NCBI RefSeq assembly: GCF_002926165.1
Contig: NZ_MAGP01000149.1
Coordinates: 1-37,812 of the forward strand
Reading direction: 5' to 3'
Origin: Micromonospora chalcea
Lineage (GTDB): Bacteria > Actinomycetota > Actinomycetes > Mycobacteriales > Micromonosporaceae
DNA: 37,812 nt
The notes beneath the pieces are model-generated. The model had not been told where the DNA came from and did no database searches. It saw only the letters and a program-made list of their open reading frames with translations. Every line of letters starts with the position of its first letter. The first letter of the stretch is position 1. Positions 24,056 through 31,013 of this stretch are shown here, one piece after another. The translations under genes and the position numbers were made by a program.

Positions 24056-25074
24056 TTCGACACCTCCACGGGTTCGCCGGTCGGCATGCCGACCGGTCCG
24101 CTCTCCGGGTAGTGGCAGGCGGTGAGTTGCCCGCCGTCGTCCCGGGTGGTCAGCGCCGGTTCTTCGGTGGCGCAGTGGTCGGTGGCTTTCCAGCAGCGGG
24201 TACGGAAGCGGCAGCCCGATGGCGGGTTGAGTGGGGTGGGGACGTCGCCGGTGAGGCGGATCCGGCCGGCGGGCCCGAGGGTGGTGACGTCGGGGATGGC
24301 GGAGAGCAGGGCTCGGGTGTAGGGGTGCTGCGGCCGGGTGTAGATGGTGTCGCGGTCGCCGATTTCGACGATTGTGCCGAGGTACATGACGGCGACGCGG
24401 TGGCAGAAGTGGCGGATGACGGCGAGGTCGTGGGCGATGAACACGAACGCCAGGTCCAGGTCGCGTTGCAGGTCGCGCAGCAGGTTGATGACCTGCGCCT
24501 GGATCGACACGTCCAGCGCCGAGACGGGTTCGTCGGCGACGATGAGCTTGGGTTTCAACGCGAGGGCGCGGGCGATGCCGATGCGCTGGCGTTGGCCGCC
24601 GGAGAACTCGTGCGGGTACCTGTTGTAGTGCTCCGGATTCAGCCCGACCAGTTCCAGCAACTCCTGGACCCGTTTCTTCACACCGCCGGGTGGGGTGATC
24701 CGGTTGACCTGCAACGGCATGGCCACGATCCGCCCGACGGTGTGGCGGGGGTTCAGTGAGGCGTACGGGTCCTGGAAGATGATCTGCAGGTCCTGCCGCA
24801 GCCCGCGCAGCTCACGGCGTCCGCCGTGGGTGATGTCCCGCCCGGCGAACGTGATGCTGCCGGAGGTGGGTTCCAGCAGGCGGACCAGCATCCGACCGGT
24901 CGTGGTCTTCCCGCACCCCGACTCCCCGACCAGGCCGAGCGTCTCGCCCGGTCGCACGTCGAAGTCCAGCCCGTCGACAGCACGCACCGCACCCCGCGCG
25001 CGCAATCCCTGCCGCACCGGGAAGTGCTTGGTCAGTCCTCGCACCGACAGCAGCGGTTCGGTTTCGGCGCTCAT
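24052..25074 (-). CDS. dppF: Peptide ABC transporter ATP-binding protein (DppF/OppF type)
   Basis: The 340-residue ATPase shows Walker A GESGCGKTT (about 50-58), Q-loop IIFQDPYASLNPR, signature FSGGQRQRIGIARAL, Walker B LIVADEPVSALD and switch His in FIAHDL. The C-terminal peptide-transporter domain has four Cys (GCRFRTRCWKATDHC and ACHYP), the pattern that holds an iron-sulfur cluster in characterised Dpp ATPases. It energises transport with DppD. The start at 25074 overlaps the dppD stop by four bases. Third-position GC is visibly lower than in neighbouring genes over roughly 24100-24760, which may mean different ancestry or relaxed bias. Confidence 0.93.
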   Translation of the reverse strand: MSAETEPLLSVRGLTKHFPVRQGLRARGAVRAVDGLDFDVRPGETLGLVGESGCGKTTTGRMLVRLLEPTSGSITFAGRDITHGGRRELRGLRQDLQIIFQDPYASLNPRHTVGRIVAMPLQVNRITPPGGVKKRVQELLELVGLNPEHYNRYPHEFSGGQRQRIGIARALALKPKLIVADEPVSALDVSIQAQVINLLRDLQRDLDLAFVFIAHDLAVIRHFCHRVAVMYLGTIVEIGDRDTIYTRPQHPYTRALLSAIPDVTTLGPAGRIRLTGDVPTPLNPPSGCRFRTRCWKATDHCATEEPALTTRDDGGQLTACHYPESGPVGMPTGEPVEVSK

Positions 25075-26174
25075 CGGGCCACCCCCACCTGTGCGACCTC
25101 GTCGCGGTAGATCCGCTCCCGGTCCGCCGCCGACAGGTGACAGGCCACCAGATGACCCGCCTGCCCGGCCTCGCGTAGTTCGGGCACCTCGATGCGGGAC
25201 CGGTCGCCATTGACGTCGGCCCACCGGCAGCGGGGGTGGAACGCGCACCCCGACGGCAGGTTGATCAAGCTGGGTGGGTTGCCGGGAATGGGCACCAGGT
25301 CCGCGTCCGCGTCACCGTGCAACGACGGCACGCTCGACAACAACCCCCACGTGTACGGATGCTGCGGCGCCCGCAACACCCGCTCCACGCTGCCGTGCTC
25401 CACCGCCCGGCCCGCGTACATGACCAGCACGTCGTCGGCGACCTGCGACACCACACCCAGGTCGTGGGTGATCAGGATGATCGCCGACCGGAACTCCTCC
25501 TGCAGATCCGCCAGCAGGTCCAGGATCTGCGCCTGCACCGTCACGTCCAATGCCGTCGTCGGCTCATCGGCGATCAGCAGATCCGGGTCGTTCACCAGCG
25601 CCATCGCGATCATCGCCCGCTGCCGCATCCCACCCGAGAACTCGTGCGGGTACTGATCGAACCGCTTCGCCGGCTGCGGAATCCCCACCCGGCCCAGCAT
25701 GTCCACCGCCCGGCTGCGGGCCTCCCGCCGCCCGGCCCTCGGGTGGTGCACCCGGTACGCCTCCGCGATCTGCCGCCCCACCGAGTAGTACGGATGCAAC
25801 GCCGACAACGGATCCTGAAAGATCATCGCCATGTCCCGGCCCCGCAACCGGCGGATCTCCTCCTCACGCAGGCCGACGAGCTGACGCCCACCGACGGAGA
25901 TCTCCCCGGAGATGGTCGTCCGCTTCGCGTTGTGCAGACCGAGAATCGCCAGCGACGTCACGCTCTTACCGGACCCGGACTCGCCCACGATTCCCAGCGT
26001 GCGACCCCGCTCGACGGCGAACGACACGCCGTCCACCGCCCGGACCACGCCGTCCTCGGTGTCGAACCGCACCCGCAGTTCCCGGACCTGGAGATAGGGC
26101 CCGTCGCCGGAGCGCTGCTCCGGCACCTCCGGGCGGTCCGGCTCCCCGGACGGCACCGCCTCCGACCTGCCCAT
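25071..26174 (-). CDS. dppD: Peptide ABC transporter ATP-binding protein (DppD/OppD type)
   Basis: The 367-residue ATPase has Walker A GESGSGKS (about 64-71), Q-loop MIFQDPLSALHP, signature FSGGMRQRAMIAMAL, Walker B LLIADEPTTALD and His in LITHDLG. It works with DppF on the DppBC channel. In its C-terminal cluster motif the third Cys of the usual DRC is Ser326 (GDRSRIEVP), leaving Cys in GCAFHPRC and ACHL only, so it may not bind the cluster its partner does. It is the first gene of the operon. The ATG at 26174 has GGGGAGG about seven bases upstream. Confidence 0.93.
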   Translation of the reverse strand: MGRSEAVPSGEPDRPEVPEQRSGDGPYLQVRELRVRFDTEDGVVRAVDGVSFAVERGRTLGIVGESGSGKSVTSLAILGLHNAKRTTISGEISVGGRQLVGLREEEIRRLRGRDMAMIFQDPLSALHPYYSVGRQIAEAYRVHHPRAGRREARSRAVDMLGRVGIPQPAKRFDQYPHEFSGGMRQRAMIAMALVNDPDLLIADEPTTALDVTVQAQILDLLADLQEEFRSAIILITHDLGVVSQVADDVLVMYAGRAVEHGSVERVLRAPQHPYTWGLLSSVPSLHGDADADLVPIPGNPPSLINLPSGCAFHPRCRWADVNGDRSRIEVPELREAGQAGHLVACHLSAADRERIYRDEVAQVGVAR

Positions 26175-26202
26175 TGACCGCCTCCCCTTCGGTGATGAAG
26201 AG

Positions 26203-26231
26203 AACCTACAGGAAAACCCAGGAGGCGAAAA
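26203..26231 (-). promoter_or_regulatory. Possible promoter of the dpp operon
   Basis: On the minus strand TTTTCG (26226-26231) and TAGGTT (26203-26208) are 17 bases apart, and the latter lies about 28 bases before the dppD ATG. The match to consensus is modest. The surrounding 240-bp gap (26175-26414) holds no ORF that I can support and is relatively A/T-rich near 26210-26240. Confidence 0.35.
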
Positions 26232-26414
26232 TAAGCTACATCGAGCGGTCTGTCAGCGGCCTGAGCGTAACGACTGGGTTTCCGTCTCGCATGCCCGCCA
26301 CCTGGGACATCCACGCCCGCGACTGGCCGTCGCGGCCTCGTCGCCGCACCCGGAGTGCGACGATGGTCCCGGCGACGAAGGGATGATTCCCGTCGGCACG
26401 AGGTGGAGGCGACG

Positions 26415-26963
26415 ATGACCGCGGCGGTGTTCGGCCACGACGGCCCGTGGACCGAAGAGGAGTACCTCGCCCTCGGCGAGACGCGGCAACGCGTCGAACT
26501 CTTCGACGGGAGCCTGCACGTGACACCGGCACCGACTCCGCGGCACCAACGAATCCAGCGGAACCTCGGCAACCTGCTGGAGGCCGCGGCCCGGCACGTC
26601 GGCCTGGAACTGCTGGAGACGGTGAACGTCCGGCTCCGGCCAGGCCGCATACCGATTCCCGACCTGGTCGTCACCGAGCCGATCGACTTCGACCAGCCGA
26701 TGATCGAGGCGCGGGACGTTCGGCTCGTGTGCGAGGTCATCTCACCTGGTAACGCGGCAACCGACAAGGTGCTCAAGATGCACTACTACGCCGCCGCGGG
26801 CATCGAGTGGTACCTGCTGGTGGAGCAGGAGACCGGCACGCTGCACCTGCACCGGCGGCAGGGTCGGCACTACCGGGAGGTGTCGGTGACAAAGCCCGGT
26901 TCCCTGCTGGAGCTGACCGAGCCCGTCCGCGCCACGATCCGGCCGGAGGATCTCGTCCCCTGA
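26415..26963 (+). CDS. Uma2-family protein (DUF820, PD-(D/E)XK nuclease fold)
   Basis: The 182-residue protein follows the Uma2 pattern: WTEEEYLALGETRQRVELFDG at the start (helix plus first acidic strand), HQRIQRNLGNLLEAAAR, the acidic IPIPDLVVTEP (Asp), VCEVISPGN (Glu) and DKVLKMHYYAAAGIEWYLLV (Lys). These match the PD-(D/E)XK active-site positions. The family is very abundant in cyanobacteria and actinobacteria, and its biological role is mostly unknown. I chose the ATG at 26415 because GGAGG lies about six bases before it; an earlier ATG at 26355 has no such site. It stands alone between the dpp promoter and tldD. Confidence 0.82.
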   Translation: MTAAVFGHDGPWTEEEYLALGETRQRVELFDGSLHVTPAPTPRHQRIQRNLGNLLEAAARHVGLELLETVNVRLRPGRIPIPDLVVTEPIDFDQPMIEARDVRLVCEVISPGNAATDKVLKMHYYAAAGIEWYLLVEQETGTLHLHRRQGRHYREVSVTKPGSLLELTEPVRATIRPEDLVP

Positions 26964-26983
26964 CGGATGTCGGTGGGCTCGCC

Positions 26984-26989
26984 TAGGGT
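26984..26989 (+). promoter_or_regulatory. Candidate -10 box (TAGGGT) for the tldD transcript
   Basis: TAGGGT is followed by seven bases and then the ATG at 26997, the start of a 12-codon ORF, not of tldD itself. If the message is leaderless, ribosomes would load on that short ORF. Confidence 0.4.
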
Positions 26990-26992
26990 CGG

Positions 26993-27040
26993 GCGCATGA
27001 GCGAGCGTCGAGCGACCCATCAGGACAGCGCATGAGCGAG
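26993..27040 (+). repeat. 13-bp direct repeat (GCGCATGAGCGAG) bracketing the tldD upstream ORF
   Basis: GCGCATGAGCGAG occurs at 26993-27005 and 27028-27040, 35 bases apart. The second copy contains the tldD start codon. The pattern looks like a short insertion that duplicated the ATGAGCGAG start, as also seen downstream of tldD. Confidence 0.55.
26997..27035 (+). CDS. Candidate 12-residue upstream ORF (MSERRATHQDSA) overlapping tldD
   Basis: ATG at 26997 opens 12 codons and ends with TGA at 27033-27035, which overlaps the tldD ATG by four bases (ATGA). TAGGGT sits seven bases before its ATG. If leaderless transcription starts here, this ORF is the ribosome entry point and tldD is translated by re-initiation at the overlap, perhaps helped by AGGA seven bases before tldD. 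The peptide itself has no evident function, so this is more likely a cis-acting device than a gene with a product. Confidence 0.4.
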   Translation: MSERRATHQDSA

Positions 27041-28468
27041 TTCGACGCGGCGACCGCCGCCGTCCAGGCCGCCCTCGACGCGGGCGCCCGGTACGCCGAC
27101 GCCCGGGTCATGCACCGCCGCTACGAGTCGATGTCTGCGCGCAACGGCGACATCGAGGAGCTGAGCCAGGACGAGAGCATCGGGCTGGGCGTACGCGCGC
27201 TCGTCGGTTCGGGGTGGGGCTTCCACGCCGTACCCGATCTGTCCGACGCGGCGGCCCGCGACGCCGGCCGGCGCGCCGCGGCGATCGCCACCGCGAGCGC
27301 GCGGGTTCCCGGCCCGCCGATCGACCTGGTGCCTTCCGAGGCGGCGGTGGCGAGCTGGGCCTCGGAGTGCGCCGTCGACCCGCTCGGGGTGCCGCTGTCG
27401 GACAAGGGCGACCTGCTGGTCCGCGCCACCGCGACGATGCGCGAGCACGGCGCCGACCTGGCCGAGGGGCTCTACCAGATCTGGGACACCACGAAATGGT
27501 TCGTCTCCAGCGAGGGCCACCGGATCGACCAGCACATCCGGGAGTGCGGCGGCGGCATCTCGGCCACGTCGATCGGCGACGGCGAGACGCAGCGCCGGTC
27601 CTACCCGAGCTACCGCGGGCAGTACGGCACGACCGGCTGGGAGCTGGTCACCTCGCTGGACCTGGCCGCGCACGCCGCCCGGATCGCCGAGGAGTCCCGC
27701 GAGCTGCTGACCGCGCCGCTCTGCCCGGCCGGCGAGACCGATCTGATCCTCGGCGGCGAGCAGCTCGCGCTGCAGATCCACGAGTCGGTCGGGCACGCCA
27801 TCGAGCTGGACCGCATCCTCGGCTGGGAGGCGGCGTTCGCCGGCACGTCCTGGCTCGACCTGGCCCGCCTCGGCTCGCTGCGCTACGGCTCCGAGCTGAT
27901 GAACGTGACCATCGACCCGACCATCCCCGGGGCGCTGGGCAGCTTCGGCTACGACGACGAGGGCTCCCCCGCCGTGGCCCGGGACGCGGTCCGCGAGGGG
28001 CGGTGGGTCGGGGTGCTCGCCGGCCGGGACTCGGCCGCCGTCGCCGGTCTGGACTACGGCGGCAGCGTACGGGCCGACGGCTGGGCCCGGCTGCCGATGG
28101 TGCGGATGACGAACGTGGGCCTGGAACCCGGCCCGCACACGCTGGACGAGATCATCGCGGCCACCGACGACGGGGTGCTGATGGACATCAACAGGTCCTG
28201 GTCGATCGACGACAAGCGGCTCAACTTCCAGTTCGGCTGCGAGGTCGGCTGGGAGGTCAAGAACGGCCGCCGGGGGCGGATGCTGCGCAACCCGACGTAC
28301 ACCGGCATCGGGCCGGTCTTCTGGCGCTCGATGGACATGCTCTCCTCGGAGACGGTCGCCTGGGGCACGCCCAACTGCGGGAAGGGGCAGCCCGGCCAGG
28401 TCGGGCACACCGGCCATCCGGCCGCGCCGGCCCGGTTCCGCGGCGTCCGGGTGGGGGTGCGGGCATGA
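27032..28468 (+). CDS. tldD: Metallopeptidase TldD
   Basis: The 478-residue protein carries the HExxxH motif of the TldD family (HESVGHAIELD, His250, Glu251, His255) and a C-terminal CGKGQPGQVGH containing the likely third zinc ligand Cys. YADARVMHRRYESMSARNGD near the start and DINRSWSIDDKRLNFQFGCE are typical. With TldE it forms a peptidase that degrades unfolded peptides and matures some peptide products such as microcin B17 and CcdA in Escherichia coli; the actinobacterial substrate is unknown. The ATG at 27032 overlaps an upstream 12-codon ORF, and the stop overlaps a linker ORF leading to tldE. Confidence 0.93.
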   Translation: MSEFDAATAAVQAALDAGARYADARVMHRRYESMSARNGDIEELSQDESIGLGVRALVGSGWGFHAVPDLSDAAARDAGRRAAAIATASARVPGPPIDLVPSEAAVASWASECAVDPLGVPLSDKGDLLVRATATMREHGADLAEGLYQIWDTTKWFVSSEGHRIDQHIRECGGGISATSIGDGETQRRSYPSYRGQYGTTGWELVTSLDLAAHAARIAEESRELLTAPLCPAGETDLILGGEQLALQIHESVGHAIELDRILGWEAAFAGTSWLDLARLGSLRYGSELMNVTIDPTIPGALGSFGYDDEGSPAVARDAVREGRWVGVLAGRDSAAVAGLDYGGSVRADGWARLPMVRMTNVGLEPGPHTLDEIIAATDDGVLMDINRSWSIDDKRLNFQFGCEVGWEVKNGRRGRMLRNPTYTGIGPVFWRSMDMLSSETVAWGTPNCGKGQPGQVGHTGHPAAPARFRGVRVGVRA

Positions 28469-28544
28469 GCGAGCGCAGCGAGCGAATCAGCAGGCTCAGG
28501 GCGACAGTGCCTCATGCCGGCACGGAGCGAAGCGGAGTGCCGGC
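28465..28544 (+). repeat. 80-bp repeat-like insertion between tldD and tldE, with flanking 10-bp direct repeat
   Basis: GGCATGAGCG occurs at 28462-28471 and again at 28542-28551, exactly 80 bp apart. Removing 80 bp would restore a simple ATGA overlap between tldD and tldE. The insert begins with ATGAGCGAGCGCAGCGAGCG and ends in a strong inverted repeat. A shorter relative with the same ATGAGCGAG start lies upstream of tldD (26993-27040). Confidence 0.55.
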
Positions 28545-28548
28545 ATGA
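28465..28548 (+). CDS. 27-residue linker ORF joining tldD to tldE (repeat-derived)
   Basis: The ATG at 28465 overlaps the tldD stop (ATGA), and the TGA at 28546-28548 overlaps the tldE start (ATGA), so this ORF chains the two genes without a gap. The product starts MSERSERISRLRATVPHAGT. It is Ser/Arg-rich without a known domain. I think its coding sequence is a by-product of an inserted repeat and that its role is to pass ribosomes from tldD to tldE. I recall similar N-terminal MSERSERI segments in Micromonospora and Salinispora annotations, which would mean a dispersed element. Confidence 0.45.
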   Translation: MSERSERISRLRATVPHAGTERSGVPA

Positions 28549-28549
28549 G
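28511..28549 (+). promoter_or_regulatory. 13-bp hairpin that buries the tldE start codon
   Basis: CTCATGCCGGCAC (28511-28523) pairs perfectly with GTGCCGGCATGAG (28537-28549) around a 13-base loop. The tldE ATG (28545-28547) is inside the right arm, and the GGAG that could serve as its ribosome binding site spans the loop edge. Ribosomes finishing the linker ORF would open the stem, so tldE translation should depend on upstream translation. Confidence 0.55.
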
Positions 28550-29954
28550 CGCCGAACTGGGGATCGCCGCGGGGGTGGTGGACCTGGTCCGACGTACCGC
28601 CGGGGCGGATGCCGAGGCCGAGGTACTGGTGACCCGCACCGACCTGGCCCTGACCCGGTTCGCCAACTCCTTCATCCATCAGAACGTGTCCGAGACCGGT
28701 GTCTCCGTACACCTGCGGTTGCACGTGGACGGGCGGACCGCGACCGGCAGCGGCAACCGGGTGGACGCCGACGGGCTGGCCGCCCTGGTCGAGCGGACCC
28801 GGGCCGCGGCCCGGCTCGCGCCGCCCGACCCGGCCTGGCCGGGACTGACCGCACCGACGCCCGTGCCGTCCGGCCCGGCCGCCGACGAGGCCACCGCGTT
28901 CGCCTCGCCCGGCGAGCGGGCCGAGCGGGTACGCGCGTTCGTGGACGCGGTCGACGGGCTGGAGGCGGCCGGCTACTGCCGCACCGCGTACCGGTCGGGG
29001 GCGTTCGCCAACTCGGCCGGGCACACGGCGGCCGGCAGCGCGGCCGAGGCGGCCATGGACGGCATCGCCCGGGCCGGCGGCGCGGACGGGGTGGCGCGGC
29101 TCTGCGCCGACCGGCTCGCCGACCTCGACGGCGCGGCGCTCGGCGCGCACGCGGCGGCGAAGGCACGGGCCGCGGCCGACCCGGTCGAGCTGCCGCCCGG
29201 GCACTACGAGGTGGTGCTCGAACCGGCCGCCGTCGCCGACCTGCTGCAGAACCTCGCCTGGTTCGGCTTCAACGGCAAGCGGTACGCCGAACGGCAGTCC
29301 TTCGCCGAGCCGGGCACCGCCCAGTTCGACCCGGCGGTGACCCTGGTGGACGATCCGCTGCACGCCGGCACGCTGCCGTTCGACCTGGAGGGCACGCCCC
29401 GGCGGGCGTTGCCGCTGGTCGAGAGCGGCACCACCGGCGCGGTGGCGTACGACAGGCGCGGCGCCGCGGAGGCCGGCACCGGGTCCACCGGCCACGGTAT
29501 GCCGGGGAGCGCGACCTTCGGGCCGATCCCGCACAACATCCGCCTGCTGGCGGACCCGGGCGTCGCCGATGCGGACGCGACAGTCGCGGCCGGGCCGGTG
29601 AGCGCGGGCGTCACCGGAGCGGTGGGTGACCCGGACACCGCCGCGCTGGTGGCCGGGATGCGGCGTGGGCTGCTGGTGAGCGACTTCTGGTACACGCGGG
29701 TGCTGGACCCGAAGCAGCTGGTGGTCACCGGGTTGACCCGCAACGGCGTCTGGCTGGTCGAGGACGGCGTGCCGACCCGGGCCGTGCGCGACTTCCGGTT
29801 CACCGAGTCGTACCCGCGGGCGCTGGGGCCGGGGCGGGTGCTGGGCCTGGGCCGGGCGCCGGTCCGGCAGCCGGGCCGGGTCGACGGGTCCTGGTACGAG
29901 GCGCCGGCGCTGCGACTGTCCTCCTGGCACTTCACCGGCGGCGCGTCCGGGTGA
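28545..29954 (+). CDS. tldE: TldE/PmbA-family protein (TldD partner)
   Basis: The 469-residue protein has the TldE/PmbA fold (RFANSFIHQNVSETGVSVHLR near 39-59, DFWYTRVLDPKQLVVTGLTRN, LRLSSWHFTGG at the end) but lacks HExxxH, as expected for the non-catalytic partner. It forms a complex with TldD, whose metal site does the cleavage. Its ATG at 28545 overlaps the linker ORF stop by four bases and lies in a stem, so expression is probably coupled to tldD. An Ala/Asp-rich region around 95-130 is typical of high-GC homologues. No terminator hairpin was found in the 227 bp after the gene. Confidence 0.9.
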   Translation: MSAELGIAAGVVDLVRRTAGADAEAEVLVTRTDLALTRFANSFIHQNVSETGVSVHLRLHVDGRTATGSGNRVDADGLAALVERTRAAARLAPPDPAWPGLTAPTPVPSGPAADEATAFASPGERAERVRAFVDAVDGLEAAGYCRTAYRSGAFANSAGHTAAGSAAEAAMDGIARAGGADGVARLCADRLADLDGAALGAHAAAKARAAADPVELPPGHYEVVLEPAAVADLLQNLAWFGFNGKRYAERQSFAEPGTAQFDPAVTLVDDPLHAGTLPFDLEGTPRRALPLVESGTTGAVAYDRRGAAEAGTGSTGHGMPGSATFGPIPHNIRLLADPGVADADATVAAGPVSAGVTGAVGDPDTAALVAGMRRGLLVSDFWYTRVLDPKQLVVTGLTRNGVWLVEDGVPTRAVRDFRFTESYPRALGPGRVLGLGRAPVRQPGRVDGSWYEAPALRLSSWHFTGGASG

Positions 29955-30181
29955 TCCGGCGTGCCGCCGGGCGCACCGCGGCGCCGGTCGGCGCACCGTT
30001 CGACCGACCCGCCACATTGATCATGAACTGACTCTTTCCAAGCTGCGGGACACACGGGACACTGCGTTGCGCGGCCGGGCCGTGAAGATCGGCGTAACGT
30101 GTGTCACTTAGCCGCACCGGTTCGCCGGTGTGGCCTCGTGCGTGCGCAGGACGTGACAGTGACGTCAGGGAGATGACTCGA

Positions 30182-31003
30182 ATGACAACTACGTCGGCCA
30201 AGACGCCGAGATCGCAGCCGCGGGGAGGGCGGGCGCGCGCCGCCATCGCGGCGAAGACGTTGCGGACCGACCGCTGGTGGTTCGCTCCGCTGATCACCGT
30301 GGTCGGGCTCAGCGCCTGGGTCATCTACGCGACGGTCCGGGTCTTCATGCACAAGTGGTACTGGGTGGAGCAGTACCACTACCTGACGCCGTTCTACTCC
30401 CCCTGTGTCACCGACCGCTGTGTCGAGGGCTCCTCGCACTTCGGCCAGTTCCTGCCCGGCTGGTGGATCATCCCGGACGCGGCGCTCACCCTGCCGTTCC
30501 TGCTGCTGTTCCGGTTGACCTGCTACTACTACCGCAAGGCCTACTACCGGTCGTTCTGGCTGTCGCCCCCGGCCTGCGCGGTGCCGGACGGGCACCAGTC
30601 GTACAGCGGTGAGACGCGGTTCCCGCTGCTCGGGCAGAACCTGCACCGCTACTTCTTCTACGCCGCCGCGATCATCTCGCTGATCAACACCTGGGACGCG
30701 ATCCTGGCCTTCCACTCCCCCGAGGGCTTCGGCTTCGGCCTGGGCAACATCATCCTGCTCGGCAACGTGGTGATGCTGTGGGCGTACACGATCTCCTGCC
30801 ACTCCTGCCGGCACATCATCGGCGGGCGGCTCAAGCACTTCTCCAAGCACCCGATGCGCTACAAGGCGTGGACCGGGGTGTCCTGGTTGAACGTCCGGCA
30901 CATGCAGCTCGCCTGGATCACCCTGGGCACCCTGGCGCTCACCGACTTCTACGTGATGGCGGTCGCCGCCGGCTGGATCAACGACCTGCGGTTCATCAAC
31001 TGA
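30182..31003 (+). CDS. sdhC: Succinate dehydrogenase membrane anchor/cytochrome b subunit (Sdh1 type)
   Basis: The 273-residue membrane protein has about five helices (about 35-57, 97-118, 155-176, 188-211 and 240-265) with several His candidates for haem or quinone sites (for example in QNLHRYFFYAA, SCHSCRHIIGG, and NVRHMQLAW). Its length equals my recollection of mycobacterial Sdh1 SdhC (273 residues). It anchors SdhA and SdhB and passes electrons to menaquinone. The ATG at 30182 is chosen with AGGGAG nine bases upstream; the ATG at 30173 abuts that site. It heads the sdhCAB operon, 10 bases from sdhA. The 227-bp upstream gap has no supported gene. Confidence 0.87.
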   Translation: MTTTSAKTPRSQPRGGRARAAIAAKTLRTDRWWFAPLITVVGLSAWVIYATVRVFMHKWYWVEQYHYLTPFYSPCVTDRCVEGSSHFGQFLPGWWIIPDAALTLPFLLLFRLTCYYYRKAYYRSFWLSPPACAVPDGHQSYSGETRFPLLGQNLHRYFFYAAAIISLINTWDAILAFHSPEGFGFGLGNIILLGNVVMLWAYTISCHSCRHIIGGRLKHFSKHPMRYKAWTGVSWLNVRHMQLAWITLGTLALTDFYVMAVAAGWINDLRFIN

Positions 31004-31013
31004 GAGCCTGGAC

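Noticed and set aside
24100..24760. Horizontal transfer of part of dppF
   Set aside because: Third-position GC looks somewhat lower there, but the gene is intact, in operon order and overlaps its neighbours by ATGA, so the evidence is too weak.
26415..26963. Uma2-family gene as part of a defence system
   Set aside because: It stands alone without a partner nuclease, methylase or toxin gene, and the family is widespread with no established defence role.
26997..28548. A programmed frameshift joining the upstream ORF, tldD and the linker into longer proteins
   Set aside because: ATGA overlaps explain the reading-frame changes by re-initiation; I see no slippery heptamer at the junctions.
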